From Aquicoccus porphyridii (GTDB lineage Bacteria > Pseudomonadota > Alphaproteobacteria > Rhodobacterales > Rhodobacteraceae), in contig NZ_VINQ01000003.1 of assembly GCF_008369105.1 (NCBI RefSeq), positions 271,001 to 335,000 on the forward strand: a stretch of 64,000 nt of DNA, written 5' to 3'. Below are positions 46,463 to 55,887 of this stretch, piece after piece. The number at the start of each line of letters is the position of its first letter. Position 1 is the stretch's first letter. The notes under the pieces are model-generated. The model saw only the letters and a list, made by a program, of their open reading frames with translations, had not been told where the DNA came from and did no database searches. The position numbers were made by a program, and so were the translations under genes.

Positions 46463-47641
46463 ATGTTTCCCGATCGGTTCTCGAACCTGCCGGAATATGC
46501 ATTCCCGCGCCTGCGCGCCCTGCTGGATCATCACCAGCCGGGGGGCGATGTGGCACATATGACCATTGGCGAGCCGAAACACCCCTTTCCCGACTGGGTG
46601 CCGGGCGTCATTGCCGACAACGCCGCAGGCTTCAACAACTACCCCCCGAATGACGGCACCCCGGGTTTGCGCGGCGCGATCTCGGACTGGTTGAAGCGCC
46701 GGTTCGGCGTGAAACCCGACCCCGACACCCAGATCATGGTCCTGAACGGCACCCGCGAAGGGCTTTACAACGCCTGCATGGCGCTGGTGCCGGAAAAGGT
46801 TCGGGGCGATCAACCGCTGATCCTGCTGCCCAACCCGTTCTACCAAGTCTACATGATCGGCGCGATTTCCGTCGATGCCCGGCCCGTGATGGTGCCCGCC
46901 ACCCGCGCCACCGGCTACCTGCCCGATTATTCCGGTCTGCCCACCGACATGCTCAACCGGGTGGCCGCCGTCTATATCTGCTCGCCATCGAACCCGCAGG
47001 GTGCCGTCGCCGACCGCGCCTATCTGCGCGAGTTGATCGGGTTGGCCGAGCAGTTCGATTTCCAGATCTTCGCCGACGAATGCTATTCCGAGATCTACCG
47101 CGACACCCCGCCCCCCGGCGCAATGGAAGTGGCCACCGAAATGGGCGCCGATCCGGAGCGCGTGGTGGTGTTCCACTCGCTTTCCAAGCGCTCGAACCTC
47201 CCGGGGCTGCGTTCTGGTTTCGTCGCGGGCGGGCCGCAATCCATTGCCCGGCTCAAGCAATTGCGCGCCTATGCCGGCGCACCCGTTCCCCTGCCGCTCC
47301 AGATCGCATCCGAGCGGGTCTGGGCCGACGAAGAGCATGTGATCGAGAACCGCCGCCTTTACCAGGAAAAATATGATGTCGCCGATGCGCTCATGGCGGG
47401 AATTCAGGGATATAAGGGCCCCGAGGCCGGGTTCTTTCTCTGGCTGCCGGTCGAAGACGGCGAGACGGCCGCGCTCAAGGCGTGGAAGGAAACCGGCGTT
47501 CGGGTCTTGCCCGGCGCATACCTCGCGCGGGATGTAGACGGCAGCAACCCGGGCAAGGGCTATATCCGGGCCGCAATGGTGGCCCCAAAACATGAAATGG
47601 AGCACGCGCTGATCCGGTTGCGTGACTGCATCTACAGCTGA
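46463..47641 (+). CDS. Class I/II aminotransferase, PLP dependent
   Basis: Aminotransferase of 392 residues with the catalytic lysine at about 242 in HSLSKRSNLPGLRSGF and the substrate Arg near the C-terminus. The opening YAFPRLRALLDHH, the TIGEPKHPFPDWV region and the NLPGLRSGFVAG stretch resemble succinyldiaminopimelate aminotransferase (DapC)-type enzymes. It would act in lysine/diaminopimelate biosynthesis, but this assignment is by resemblance only. It lies just upstream of ftsK. Confidence 0.83.
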   Translation: MFPDRFSNLPEYAFPRLRALLDHHQPGGDVAHMTIGEPKHPFPDWVPGVIADNAAGFNNYPPNDGTPGLRGAISDWLKRRFGVKPDPDTQIMVLNGTREGLYNACMALVPEKVRGDQPLILLPNPFYQVYMIGAISVDARPVMVPATRATGYLPDYSGLPTDMLNRVAAVYICSPSNPQGAVADRAYLRELIGLAEQFDFQIFADECYSEIYRDTPPPGAMEVATEMGADPERVVVFHSLSKRSNLPGLRSGFVAGGPQSIARLKQLRAYAGAPVPLPLQIASERVWADEEHVIENRRLYQEKYDVADALMAGIQGYKGPEAGFFLWLPVEDGETAALKAWKETGVRVLPGAYLARDVDGSNPGKGYIRAAMVAPKHEMEHALIRLRDCIYS

Positions 47642-47654
47642 GGACGAGGAATAA

Positions 47655-50564
47655 ATGGCATATCAGGCACGAGGACGCGATCCGCTGCTGGACAGCAACA
47701 TGGCCGAAGCGATCGAGAAACGCGGCAAGGAATTGCTTGGCATCCTGCTCATTCTCATCGGGTTGTCCGCGGGGGCGATGTTCTGGTCCTACGCGCCCTC
47801 CGACCCGTGGTGGATGTCGGCCACGGACGCACCGATCCAAAACTGGATGGGCCGGTTCGGTGCCTCGATCGCGGCCCCGATGTTCATGATCGTGGGTCTG
47901 GGAAGTTGGGGCCTTGCCGCCGTGCTTGTCGTCTGGGGGCTGCGCCTGGCCCTTCACCGCGGCAGCGATCGGGCCTTGGGTCGCCTGATCTTTGCCCCGA
48001 TCTGGATCGCGATCTTGTCGATCTATGCCGCGACGCTCGTGCCCGGCCCGGAATGGACCCATTCCTTCGGGCTTGGCGGCCTCTTCGGCAAGACCGCCGC
48101 AGGAAGCTTGCTGACCCTTCTGCCCATATCCGCCACGTTCGGGTTGAAACTTTTGTCGATCATTCTGGGCATTGCCATGGTCGCGGGCGCGGCCTTCGTG
48201 TTGGGCTTTACCCGTTCCGAACTGCGCCATTTCCTGCGGTTCCTGCTGATCGGCGTGATCATGCTCTATGCCGGGCTGATGGCACTGATGGGCAAAACCA
48301 CGCGCGGCGCCGTCACCACAGCCCAGAAACTCCAGGCCAGAAATGCCGCTCGCCGCGCGCGACGCGCGCAAGAGGCGGCCGAAGCTGCCGAATGGGCCGC
48401 CATGCAAGAGGCGCAAACTGCCCCCGCCTCTACATACCGGGCGGACGAGCCGACCATGGGTCGCACCTCGCCGTCCTTTGAAACCACGCAAGGCTTCGAG
48501 AAACCCGGCATCCTGTCGCGGGCGACAAACCTCATTCGTCGGCCCGACCCCGACATCACCACGTTGCCCGAACCCGAACTCATCGAATCCGAGCCGCATT
48601 TCAATACCGCCCCCGAGGCCCCGGGCGACGACCGTATCCGCGCCCGCATTGCCGATGTGATCAAGACGCGGGCCCGGCAGGACCCCACGTTCCAGTCCGA
48701 CATCCATGCCCCGCTGACCAAGGGGCGTGGTCGCGGCCCCGACCCGCTCGTCCTCTCCTCGGGCCCGGCCATGGACTTGCCACCCGAACCGCCATTGTCC
48801 GCAGCGCACCATATGCCCGAACCACCGGTCACGGCCCAGCCCGAACCGACCGGTTATGACCATGCGCCCGAGGTCGATCATGATCTCGTGGCCGAGGCGA
48901 CCCCACGCGCGCTTCATTCCGGGCCCATGGCCACGCCCAGCCTGCACGCCGAGCCCCGCAAGGTGGTCCAGCAACCGGCGCGCAAACCGATCCAGCCGTC
49001 GACACGGGCCCGGGCCGAAGCCCAGCCCGCCCTGCAATTCGACGACCCACAACATGCCTATGAGCTTCCCCCGCTGTCGCTGCTCACGAGCCCCGAAAAG
49101 GTCCAACGCCTCCACCTCTCCGACGAGGCGCTCGAAGAAAATGCGCGGATGCTGGAAACCGTGCTCGACGACTACGGCGTGAAGGGCGAAATCGTTTCGG
49201 TCCGCCCCGGCCCTGTCGTCACCATGTATGAACTCGAACCCGCCCCCGGCCTCAAGGCCAGCCGCGTGATCGGCCTTGCCGACGACATCGCGCGTTCGAT
49301 GTCGGCCCTCTCGGCCCGGGTCTCAACCGTGCCGGGCCGCAGCGTGATCGGGATCGAACTGCCCAACGACAGCCGCGAAATGGTCAATTTCCGCGAAATC
49401 CTCTCCTCGCGCGATTATGGCGATGGCAACCACAAGCTGCCGCTAGCACTGGGCAAGGATATCGGCGGCGATCCGATCGTCGCAAATCTCGCCAAGATGC
49501 CTCACCTGCTGATCGCGGGCACCACCGGGTCCGGCAAATCCGTGGCGATCAACACCATGATCCTGTCGCTGCTCTACAAGCTTTCGCCCGAAGAATGCCG
49601 CATGATCATGATCGACCCCAAGATGCTTGAGCTTTCCGTTTACGACGGCATCCCGCATCTGCTCTCGCCCGTCGTGACCGATCCGAAAAAGGCGGTCGTG
49701 GCCCTGAAATGGGTCGTGGGCGAGATGGAGGAACGCTATCGCAAGATGTCCAAGATGGGCGTGCGCAACATCGACGGCTACAACAGCCGCGTCGCCGATG
49801 CGCTCACCAAGGGCGAGATGTTCTCGCGCACGGTGCAGACCGGGTTCGACGACGAGACCGGCGAACCCGTCTTCGAGACCGAGGAATTCGCCCCCGAGAA
49901 GATGCCCTATATCGTCGTGATCGTCGACGAGATGGCCGACCTGATGATGGTCGCGGGCAAAGAGATCGAAGCCTGCATCCAGAGGCTCGCCCAGATGGCG
50001 CGCGCGAGCGGAATTCACATCATCATGGCCACGCAACGCCCCTCGGTCGACGTGATCACCGGCACGATCAAGGCCAACTTCCCGACGCGCATCAGCTTTC
50101 AGGTGACGTCCAAGATCGACAGCCGCACCATTCTTGGCGAAATGGGCGCCGAACAGCTCTTGGGCATGGGTGACATGCTTTACATGGCTGGCGGGGCCAA
50201 GATCACCCGCTGCCACGGCCCCTTTGTGTCCGACGAGGAAGTCGAGGAGATCGTCAATCATCTCAAGGGCTTCGGTCCGCCCGAATATCTCAGCGGTGTG
50301 GTCGAAGGCCCCGATGACGAAAAAGCCGATGGAATCGATGCCGTGCTGGGTCTCGGCGGCAACACCGATGGCGAAGACGCGCTCTATGATCAGGCGGTGG
50401 CCATCGTGATCAAGGATCGCAAATGCTCGACCTCGTATATTCAACGCAAGCTGGCCATCGGCTATAACAAGGCCGCCCGTCTGGTCGAGCAGATGGAGGA
50501 AGAGGGCGTCGTCTCATCGGCAAACCATGTCGGCAAGCGGGAAATCCTCGTGCCCGAACAGTAA
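47655..50564 (+). CDS. ftsK: DNA translocase FtsK
   Basis: Division-associated DNA pump of 969 residues. The N-terminal domain has about four membrane segments (30-210). A Pro/Glu-rich linker spans about 215-460. The motor domain starts near 480, with Walker A GTTGSGKS near residue 622 and Walker [12 protein letters not shown] near 755. The C-terminal gamma domain (about 905-969) recognises KOPS sites. It coordinates chromosome dimer resolution with XerCD at the septum. Full length and intact. Confidence 0.95.
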   Translation: MAYQARGRDPLLDSNMAEAIEKRGKELLGILLILIGLSAGAMFWSYAPSDPWWMSATDAPIQNWMGRFGASIAAPMFMIVGLGSWGLAAVLVVWGLRLALHRGSDRALGRLIFAPIWIAILSIYAATLVPGPEWTHSFGLGGLFGKTAAGSLLTLLPISATFGLKLLSIILGIAMVAGAAFVLGFTRSELRHFLRFLLIGVIMLYAGLMALMGKTTRGAVTTAQKLQARNAARRARRAQEAAEAAEWAAMQEAQTAPASTYRADEPTMGRTSPSFETTQGFEKPGILSRATNLIRRPDPDITTLPEPELIESEPHFNTAPEAPGDDRIRARIADVIKTRARQDPTFQSDIHAPLTKGRGRGPDPLVLSSGPAMDLPPEPPLSAAHHMPEPPVTAQPEPTGYDHAPEVDHDLVAEATPRALHSGPMATPSLHAEPRKVVQQPARKPIQPSTRARAEAQPALQFDDPQHAYELPPLSLLTSPEKVQRLHLSDEALEENARMLETVLDDYGVKGEIVSVRPGPVVTMYELEPAPGLKASRVIGLADDIARSMSALSARVSTVPGRSVIGIELPNDSREMVNFREILSSRDYGDGNHKLPLALGKDIGGDPIVANLAKMPHLLIAGTTGSGKSVAINTMILSLLYKLSPEECRMIMIDPKMLELSVYDGIPHLLSPVVTDPKKAVVALKWVVGEMEERYRKMSKMGVRNIDGYNSRVADALTKGEMFSRTVQTGFDDETGEPVFETEEFAPEKMPYIVVIVDEMADLMMVAGKEIEACIQRLAQMARASGIHIIMATQRPSVDVITGTIKANFPTRISFQVTSKIDSRTILGEMGAEQLLGMGDMLYMAGGAKITRCHGPFVSDEEVEEIVNHLKGFGPPEYLSGVVEGPDDEKADGIDAVLGLGGNTDGEDALYDQAVAIVIKDRKCSTSYIQRKLAIGYNKAARLVEQMEEEGVVSSANHVGKREILVPEQ

Positions 50565-50610
50565 GGCCGGCGACCTGCCCACCTCCGGCGATGGGACGCC
50601 GCGCAGCCGA

Positions 50611-50640
50611 CCCGCCCCGGCCTTGAGTCGGGGCGACTGT
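50611..50640. repeat. REP-like palindrome, copy 1
   Basis: Sequence CCCGCCCCGGCCTTGAG (50611-50627) continues into CGGGGCG, giving a hairpin with 7-base arms around GCCTTGAGT. The same 17-mer occurs in the next intergenic region at 51407-51423. Likely an extragenic palindromic repeat. Confidence 0.65.
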
Positions 50641-50778
50641 TCCCCATCAAACGCGACACGGATTAGCGCGACCTCCCTCCCCGAGCACCGGCATGTTATC
50701 GCTTAACAGTTGGGTTTGCGGCAGTCTGTGCCTATCTAGACCGGTAAGACATCGGTGCTGCATCAAAGGTTTTCGTAC

Positions 50779-51381
50779 ATGACCCTGAAACATCTCGTCC
50801 TCGCCTCTGCCACGATCATCGCCTTCGCGAGTCCGGCCTGGGCCGAGAAACTGTCGCTGGCCGCGATCTCGCAATATCTAAACGGGCTGCAAACCGCGCA
50901 GGGCGCGTTCACCCAGATCAACGATGACGGCACGATTTCGACCGGCACGATCTATATCGCGCGCCCGGGCAAGATCCGTTTCGAATACGACCCGCCCGAA
51001 CAGACCCTCGTGCTCGCCTCCGCCGGTGCCGTCGCGATTTTCGACCCGAAGACCAATCAGGGGCCGGAAACCTATCCATTGCACCGGACACCACTCAAGA
51101 TCATCCTTGCGGAAAACGTCGATCTTGGGCGCGCCAACATGGTGGTGGGCCATTCCCATGACGGCACGGCCACCACGGTGACCGCCCAGGACCCCGAACA
51201 TCCCGAATATGGCAATATTCAGCTCAGGTTCACCGGCAACCCGGTCGAACTGCGCCAGTGGATCGTCAATGACGATTCCGGCTCATCCACGACCGTTGTT
51301 CTCGGCGAATTGAAAGTCGGCGGCAACCTGCCCTTCCGTCTGTTCGACATCGAACAGAACACCCGGCGAACAGACCGCTAG
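50779..51381 (+). CDS. lolA: LolA-family outer-membrane lipoprotein carrier
   Basis: Periplasmic carrier of 200 residues with a signal peptide of about 22 (SPAWAEK). The mature fold has LolA features: ISQYLNGLQTAQGAFTQINDDGT, then GTIYIARPGKIRFEYDPPEQTLVLAS. It takes lipoproteins from LolCDE to the outer membrane. AAAGG precedes the ATG at 50779; a GTG at 50755 would lengthen the signal without support. It follows ftsK, as in many alphaproteobacteria. Confidence 0.9.
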   Translation: MTLKHLVLASATIIAFASPAWAEKLSLAAISQYLNGLQTAQGAFTQINDDGTISTGTIYIARPGKIRFEYDPPEQTLVLASAGAVAIFDPKTNQGPETYPLHRTPLKIILAENVDLGRANMVVGHSHDGTATTVTAQDPEHPEYGNIQLRFTGNPVELRQWIVNDDSGSSTTVVLGELKVGGNLPFRLFDIEQNTRRTDR

Positions 51382-51406
51382 CCCGCATCGCGTTCTCTTG
51401 AAAACA

Positions 51407-51471
51407 CCCGCCCCGGCCTTGAGGAGGGGCCTCTCACCCTTGTCATTGGCCCCGGTTCAAGGCCGGGGCGG
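51407..51471. repeat. REP-like inverted repeat, copy 2
   Basis: 15-base perfect arms (51408-51422 and 51457-51471) with a 34-base loop. The left end carries the 17-mer CCCGCCCCGGCCTTGAG also found at 50611. It lies between convergent genes, where it may end both transcripts or stabilise their 3' ends. Confidence 0.65.
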
Positions 51472-51564
51472 CAAGGCTGGGCTCCGTTCCAGTGCGACAT
51501 CCAATAAGGCATTGAGCGCGCTCCACGAAAAGCGGTGCATCTGAGGCTTCCCAGGAAGATCCGA

Positions 51565-52152
51565 TCACCGCCATTTCCGGCATGTGGCCAGTTGCGAACG
51601 ATACATGTTGGCCCGCGAATCCACTTCGCCCGCGATCCGAAGCAGCCACGCCTTGTTGTTATAGCTGCCCCGGGCAAAACCGGTATGACCCTCGTGATAG
51701 GCCATGTACTGGTTGCGCGCATCCGACACGGCCACGCCGTTGCGCTCGCGTGTCTTGGTCATGTACCAGCCCATGAAATCGGCGGCATCGTTGATCCTGT
51801 CACGCCGCGCGCCCGGGCTTCTGGTCTCGCGCCTGTATTCATCCCACGTCCCATCCAGCGCCTGCGCATAGCCATAGGCGCTCGATTGTCGACCCATCGG
51901 GATCACGCCCAGCGCATAGCGAAACGGTGTGCGCGCATCGCCAATGAACTTGCTCTCCTGGTAAAGCGTCGCCATCTGGACATGCGCGGGAACGCCCCAT
52001 TTGCGCTCGGTCGCGCGAAAGGCCCGCACGAAATGCGGCCTTTGCTCCAGAATGCTGCACGCATTGTCCAGAGATGTCGGCGCCGAACCGTCCCGCTGGG
52101 CACAGCTGCCCAGCACGACCAGAATCACCAGGGCGCGAAGAAGTCTGCTCAT
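51565..52152 (-). CDS. Lytic transglycosylase-like lipoprotein
   Basis: Exported lipoprotein of 195 residues with lipobox VLGSC (Cys17). The mature part has an SLT-type fold: catalytic Glu in TLYQESKFIGDARTPFRY and the SSAYGYAQALDGTWDEYR region. It would cleave the glycan strand of peptidoglycan at the outer membrane. It is small for the family. Convergent with lolA. Confidence 0.83.
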   Translation of the reverse strand: MSRLLRALVILVVLGSCAQRDGSAPTSLDNACSILEQRPHFVRAFRATERKWGVPAHVQMATLYQESKFIGDARTPFRYALGVIPMGRQSSAYGYAQALDGTWDEYRRETRSPGARRDRINDAADFMGWYMTKTRERNGVAVSDARNQYMAYHEGHTGFARGSYNNKAWLLRIAGEVDSRANMYRSQLATCRKWR

Positions 52153-52380
52153 CTGCCTCTCGCTATGTTTTTTATCGTCTTTTGCGATTATTTTAGCGGA
52201 TTTTTCGCCCGGGATAAACGTATTTCATGCGCAACTCCGCGTTACCCCGGTTTCGCATACAGCGAAAGGTCACAGATCACTGTCAAAACAAGGTTCACAA
52301 ACTGTTTCCCATGAATTCGCGGCGTGGAAATGGACAACCCCCCCTTGAAGGCATTATGATCGGGCGTTAGGGGCTGCACC

Positions 52381-52710
52381 ATGATGTTAAGAACGCGAGC
52401 GAAATATCACCTCGGACAGGTTGTCCGTCACAAGAAACACCCGTTTCGCGGGGTGGTTTTCGATGTCGATCCGGAGTTCAACAACAGCGAGGAATGGTAT
52501 GAATCCATTCCCGAAGACAGCCGCCCGTCGAAGGAACAACCCTTCTACCACCTGCTCGCCGAAAACGATCAAAGCTATTACGTGGCTTACGTCAGCGAAC
52601 AGAACCTCGTCGCCGATTATTCCGGCGAGCCGGTCGATCACCCGGACATCCCCGACCTGTTCGGCCCGTTCGAAGACGGGCATTACCCGCTGCATTTCCA
52701 ACTGAACTGA
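52381..52710 (+). CDS. hspQ: Heat-shock protein HspQ
   Basis: Small protein of 109 residues in the HspQ (YccV) family. Conserved stretches are LGQVVRHKKHPFRGVVFDVDPEF, then QPFYHLLAENDQSYYVAYVSEQNL. HspQ binds hemimethylated DNA and adapts Lon proteolysis in enterobacteria. Either ATG of the ATGATG start at 52381 may be used. Confidence 0.92.
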   Translation: MMLRTRAKYHLGQVVRHKKHPFRGVVFDVDPEFNNSEEWYESIPEDSRPSKEQPFYHLLAENDQSYYVAYVSEQNLVADYSGEPVDHPDIPDLFGPFEDGHYPLHFQLN

Positions 52711-52735
52711 AAACCGCAGCAGGTTGACGCCCGAC

Positions 52736-53119
52736 CTAAAGGTCGATCGGGCGCTCCTCTTTCTTCCAGGCCGCGAAACCGCCCTCCATCTCGGCGATGT
52801 TCTCGACCCCCATCTCCTTCAGCGTCTTGACCGACAGCGCCGACCGCCACGCACTGGCGCAGAACAGAACCAGCGTCTTGTCAGTAGCCAGCCCCTCCTT
52901 GTGATAGGGGCTCTCCGGGTCGACCCAGAATTCCAGCATCCCGCGCGGCGCATGAAACGCGCCCGGAATACGTCCGTCACGGCTCAATTCGCGCGGGTCG
53001 CGAATATCCACCAAAAGCGCCTCGCCCGCCTCGGCCATCCGCGCGGCCTCCTCGGTGCTGAGCGAGGTGATCGTTTTCTTGGCCTGTGCGACCATCTCCT
53101 TCACGGGTGTGATAGCCAT
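52736..53119 (-). CDS. Rhodanese-like domain protein
   Basis: Single-domain rhodanese of 127 residues with active-site Cys87 in VLFCASAWRS. It would carry a persulfide in sulfur transfer or detoxification. Its start is 3 bases from the stop of the gamma-glutamyltransferase gene, so the two form an operon, which may link thiosulfate or persulfide chemistry to glutathione turnover. Confidence 0.9.
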   Translation of the reverse strand: MAITPVKEMVAQAKKTITSLSTEEAARMAEAGEALLVDIRDPRELSRDGRIPGAFHAPRGMLEFWVDPESPYHKEGLATDKTLVLFCASAWRSALSVKTLKEMGVENIAEMEGGFAAWKKEERPIDL

Positions 53120-53122
53120 CTC

Positions 53123-54700
53123 TCAATACCCCAATGCAATGCCGTCTTTGCGCGGGTCCGACGCGCCTTCCAATATCCCGTCCTCACGGATCAGGATCGC
53201 CTGCGCCCCGCCCAACGGTCCCTCGGGCACGATAACATCATGCCCCAGTTCGGCCAACTCGGCCCGCACCGCCTCGGAATAGCCCTTCTCGACATTGAGC
53301 TTGCCCTGATCGGTAAAACTGCGCGGCGCGTCCAGCGCATCCTGCAATTCCATCCCGTAATCGACCATGTTGGTCACGACACGCGCATGCCCGTTGGGCT
53401 GATAGGCCCCGCCCATCACACCGAACGGCATGATCACCTTTCCGTTCCGGCGCAGCATCCCCGGGATGATCGTGTGCATCGGCCGCTTGCCGCCCGCCAT
53501 CTCGTTCGGATGCCCCTCGTCAAGAGTAAAGCCCGCACCCCTGTTCTGCATCAGGATGCCGAATTTCTCGCTCGCGATCCCCGAGCCGAAGCCATGGAAA
53601 ATCGAATAGATGAACGAAACGGCCATCCGGTCCTTGTCGACCACGGTGATATAGACGGTATCCTTGTGCACCGCCTCGCTTACCGGGGCTGCCGCCGCCA
53701 TCGCCTTCTTGGGGTCGATCAGCGCGGCAAGTTTCTTTGCCGTTTCCATGCTCAACATATGGTCAAGCCGCGCCGTCTGGTCCGGGTCGGCAATGAACCG
53801 GTTGCGCGCATCATAGGCCAGCTTCGCCGCCTCGGCCTCGATATGCGCCCGCGCGGCCCCGAACGGCTCCATGCTGGCCAGATCGAACTGCGCCAGGATG
53901 TTGAGCATCAGGATCGCGGTCGCCCCCTGCCCGTTGGGCGGATGCTCGACAAGATCGGTGCCCCTGTAGTCACCGCCCACCGGCTCGGTATAGAAACTCT
54001 CCGCGCCTGCGAAATCCTCAAGCGTGTGCACGCCGCCCAATTCCCGCAGCGCGGCAACCATGTCCTCGGCCACCTCGCCGGTATAGAACGCGTCGCGCCC
54101 ATCCCGCGCGATGCGGCGCAGCACTTCGGCCTGCCCGGGCGCGGCAAACATCTGCCCGACCTTAGGAACCTCCCCGTTGATCAGGAAATGCGTTTTCCCA
54201 TGCGCTTGCAAAGCCTTCGCCGCACTCGGCAGATCAAAGGCCACGCGCGGCGCAATCGGAACGCCGGTCTCGGCATAGTGGATCGCCGGGGCCAGAACCG
54301 CATCGAGCCCGATCTTGCCCCAATCCGCGCTCAACCGGCAGAACGCGTCAATCGCCGTCGGGATCGTCACCGCCTCGGACGCATAGGTCGGCACCGTCTT
54401 GTGCCCCTTGTCGCGCAGTGCCGCGGCGCTGGCCGCCGCGGGCGCCCGTCCTGACCCGTTGAACGCCCGAATCTCTTCTTTCCCCGCGGGCTTGAACAGA
54501 ACGAAGCAATCCCCGCCGATACCCGTCATCTGCGGTTCGCAAATTCCCAGAAGAACCGCGCCCGCGATCGCCGCGTCCATCGCGTTGCCGCCTCGCTCAA
54601 GGACATCCACCGCCGCCTTCGCGGCCAGCGGATGCGATGTGGCGCAAACCCCGTTCGCAGCCAGAACAGCCGACCGTCCCGGAAAATGAAAATCGCGCAT
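53123..54700 (-). CDS. ggt: Gamma-glutamyltransferase family protein (third copy)
   Basis: Ntn-hydrolase of 525 residues, usual length. N-terminal VCATSHPLAAKAAVDVLERGGNAMDAAIAGAVLLG; the nucleophile Thr is in KDTVYITVVDKD near 355. A GKRPMHTIIPGMLRRNGKVIMPFGVMGGAYQPNGHA stretch and the SDPRKDGIALGY tail match glutathione hydrolases. The ATG at 54700 has GGGGAGAG upstream; 54715 is a second possibility. It sits in an operon with a rhodanese gene, unlike the two copies in the peptide block. Confidence 0.9.
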   Translation of the reverse strand: MRDFHFPGRSAVLAANGVCATSHPLAAKAAVDVLERGGNAMDAAIAGAVLLGICEPQMTGIGGDCFVLFKPAGKEEIRAFNGSGRAPAAASAAALRDKGHKTVPTYASEAVTIPTAIDAFCRLSADWGKIGLDAVLAPAIHYAETGVPIAPRVAFDLPSAAKALQAHGKTHFLINGEVPKVGQMFAAPGQAEVLRRIARDGRDAFYTGEVAEDMVAALRELGGVHTLEDFAGAESFYTEPVGGDYRGTDLVEHPPNGQGATAILMLNILAQFDLASMEPFGAARAHIEAEAAKLAYDARNRFIADPDQTARLDHMLSMETAKKLAALIDPKKAMAAAAPVSEAVHKDTVYITVVDKDRMAVSFIYSIFHGFGSGIASEKFGILMQNRGAGFTLDEGHPNEMAGGKRPMHTIIPGMLRRNGKVIMPFGVMGGAYQPNGHARVVTNMVDYGMELQDALDAPRSFTDQGKLNVEKGYSEAVRAELAELGHDVIVPEGPLGGAQAILIREDGILEGASDPRKDGIALGY

Positions 54701-54715
54701 CTCGTCTCTCCCCAT

Positions 54716-54940
54716 CCTGTCATCCCGGCAACACTAAGGTCCGATTGCACGAATGCCAATCGGGCCGTTGCGTTCAACATGATCCGGAATGTGGGATGGG
54801 TAAACCTCGACGCCGGACACTGGGTGGGGGCTGTTAACGCCCGACGTCGAGGGAAGCTATATGCAGCTACCCTTACCTTATCGCGTTACAATCGGGCGGC
54901 AATGCGGGGCGTATGCGGCGATTCAGCGAATTGATTCGGG
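54716..54940. other. Spacer with an inverted repeat
   Basis: No gene is supported. It contains an 8-base inverted repeat (54805-54812 with 54845-54852, CCTCGACG/CGTCGAGG) around a 32-base loop. It lies downstream of the anti-sigma gene and upstream of the gamma-glutamyltransferase gene. Confidence 0.4.
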
Positions 54941-55405
54941 CTATTCTGCGACGGGGCCACGCGCGTTCATCTCAGGGTTGCGCCGGTATGGAATAGCAAA
55001 GCGCAAACGGTTGCACCCGGCATCGCGGCAATACTCCAGATCGTTGGCAAGACGATGCACAAGGAACCATCCGAACCCCCCTTCGGGCAGGTCTTGCCGC
55101 GCCCCGTCGACCGGCGCCAGCCGTCCCGGCGGCAGGCATAGCCCCGGCATCGGCGCGCCATGATCGCGGATCGTGAACCAAAGCGCATCCTGTCCGCTCT
55201 CGCAGCATAATTCGACCTCGCCCTGGCGATCCGGCCCATAGGCATGTTCCACGATATTGTTGAGAATCTCGCCAAGCACGATCTCGGTCGTGCTTCGCAG
55301 GTAATCGTCGCGCCCTTCGGCGGCCAGCGTCGCGATCAGCTCTTTCAGGGCGGCCCGCACGGCAAGCGCGGTCCCGGTAAAGACAAGGCGAAAGTGGTCA
55401 GGCAT
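54941..55405 (-). CDS. RsbW-type anti-sigma kinase (HATPase)
   Basis: Serine-kinase-like ATP-binding protein of 154 residues. Bergerat-fold motifs are visible: VLGEILNNIVEHAYG (N box), IRDHGAPMPGL (G1) and GGFGWFLVHRL (G2). It would bind a sigma factor or phosphorylate the STAS partner. The ATG at 55405 has AAGGA upstream; 55426 and 55432 are less likely. It is encoded 42 bases after the STAS gene. Confidence 0.87.
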   Translation of the reverse strand: MPDHFRLVFTGTALAVRAALKELIATLAAEGRDDYLRSTTEIVLGEILNNIVEHAYGPDRQGEVELCCESGQDALWFTIRDHGAPMPGLCLPPGRLAPVDGARQDLPEGGFGWFLVHRLANDLEYCRDAGCNRLRFAIPYRRNPEMNARGPVAE

Positions 55406-55447
55406 CGGGACATCCTTCGGCCTCATGACCATTTCGCCGGGCCGGCC

Positions 55448-55789
55448 TCAGCCGTCGGCATAGATCGCATGCGCCTGTGCAATATCGTCATGAATGGTGA
55501 ACACGCTGTCCATCCGGGTCAGGCGAAAGACCTTTTCGACATTGGGGCGCAACGCCGCCAGATCGAGCCGCCGGGTCGCGCCCAACTGCTTCATCGCGGC
55601 CACGATCGCGCCCAGGCCACTGGAATCCATGAAATCGACCTCACCCAGATCGAGGACAACATGCGGCGCCCCGCTCGCCGTCAGTTCCCGCATGCGATCC
55701 TTGAAACGGATGGCCACCGCCGCGTCGATCCGCGCTTCCTTGACCGCCACGATCTGAAGATCACTCGTTCCGCTGCTCTCAAGGTTCAT
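55448..55789 (-). CDS. STAS-domain anti-sigma factor antagonist
   Basis: Partner protein of 113 residues. The phosphorylation site lies in FMDSSGLGAIV (Ser56/Ser57), with the STAS fold around it. When dephosphorylated it would bind the RsbW-type protein and free its target. No sigma factor gene adjoins the pair, so the regulated partner is elsewhere or the pair controls a non-sigma target. Confidence 0.9.
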   Translation of the reverse strand: MNLESSGTSDLQIVAVKEARIDAAVAIRFKDRMRELTASGAPHVVLDLGEVDFMDSSGLGAIVAAMKQLGATRRLDLAALRPNVEKVFRLTRMDSVFTIHDDIAQAHAIYADG

Positions 55790-55887
55790 GGCTTCTCCGA
55801 TGCGTAGAACTACGAATTCTTGCGAACAGGCTAGACCTCAATCCTTACCATTCGGTATGCATGGGGCGAACATATCGGAGGCAGACC

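Noticed and set aside
47475-49115. Long minus-strand open frame of 546 codons
   Set aside because: Antisense to ftsK and the aminotransferase gene end; Gly/Arg-rich with no domain.
47655-50564. FtsK-like gene as a sign of a conjugative element
   Set aside because: It has the membrane domain, linker, motor and gamma domain of the chromosomal FtsK and sits beside lolA, so it is the housekeeping gene.
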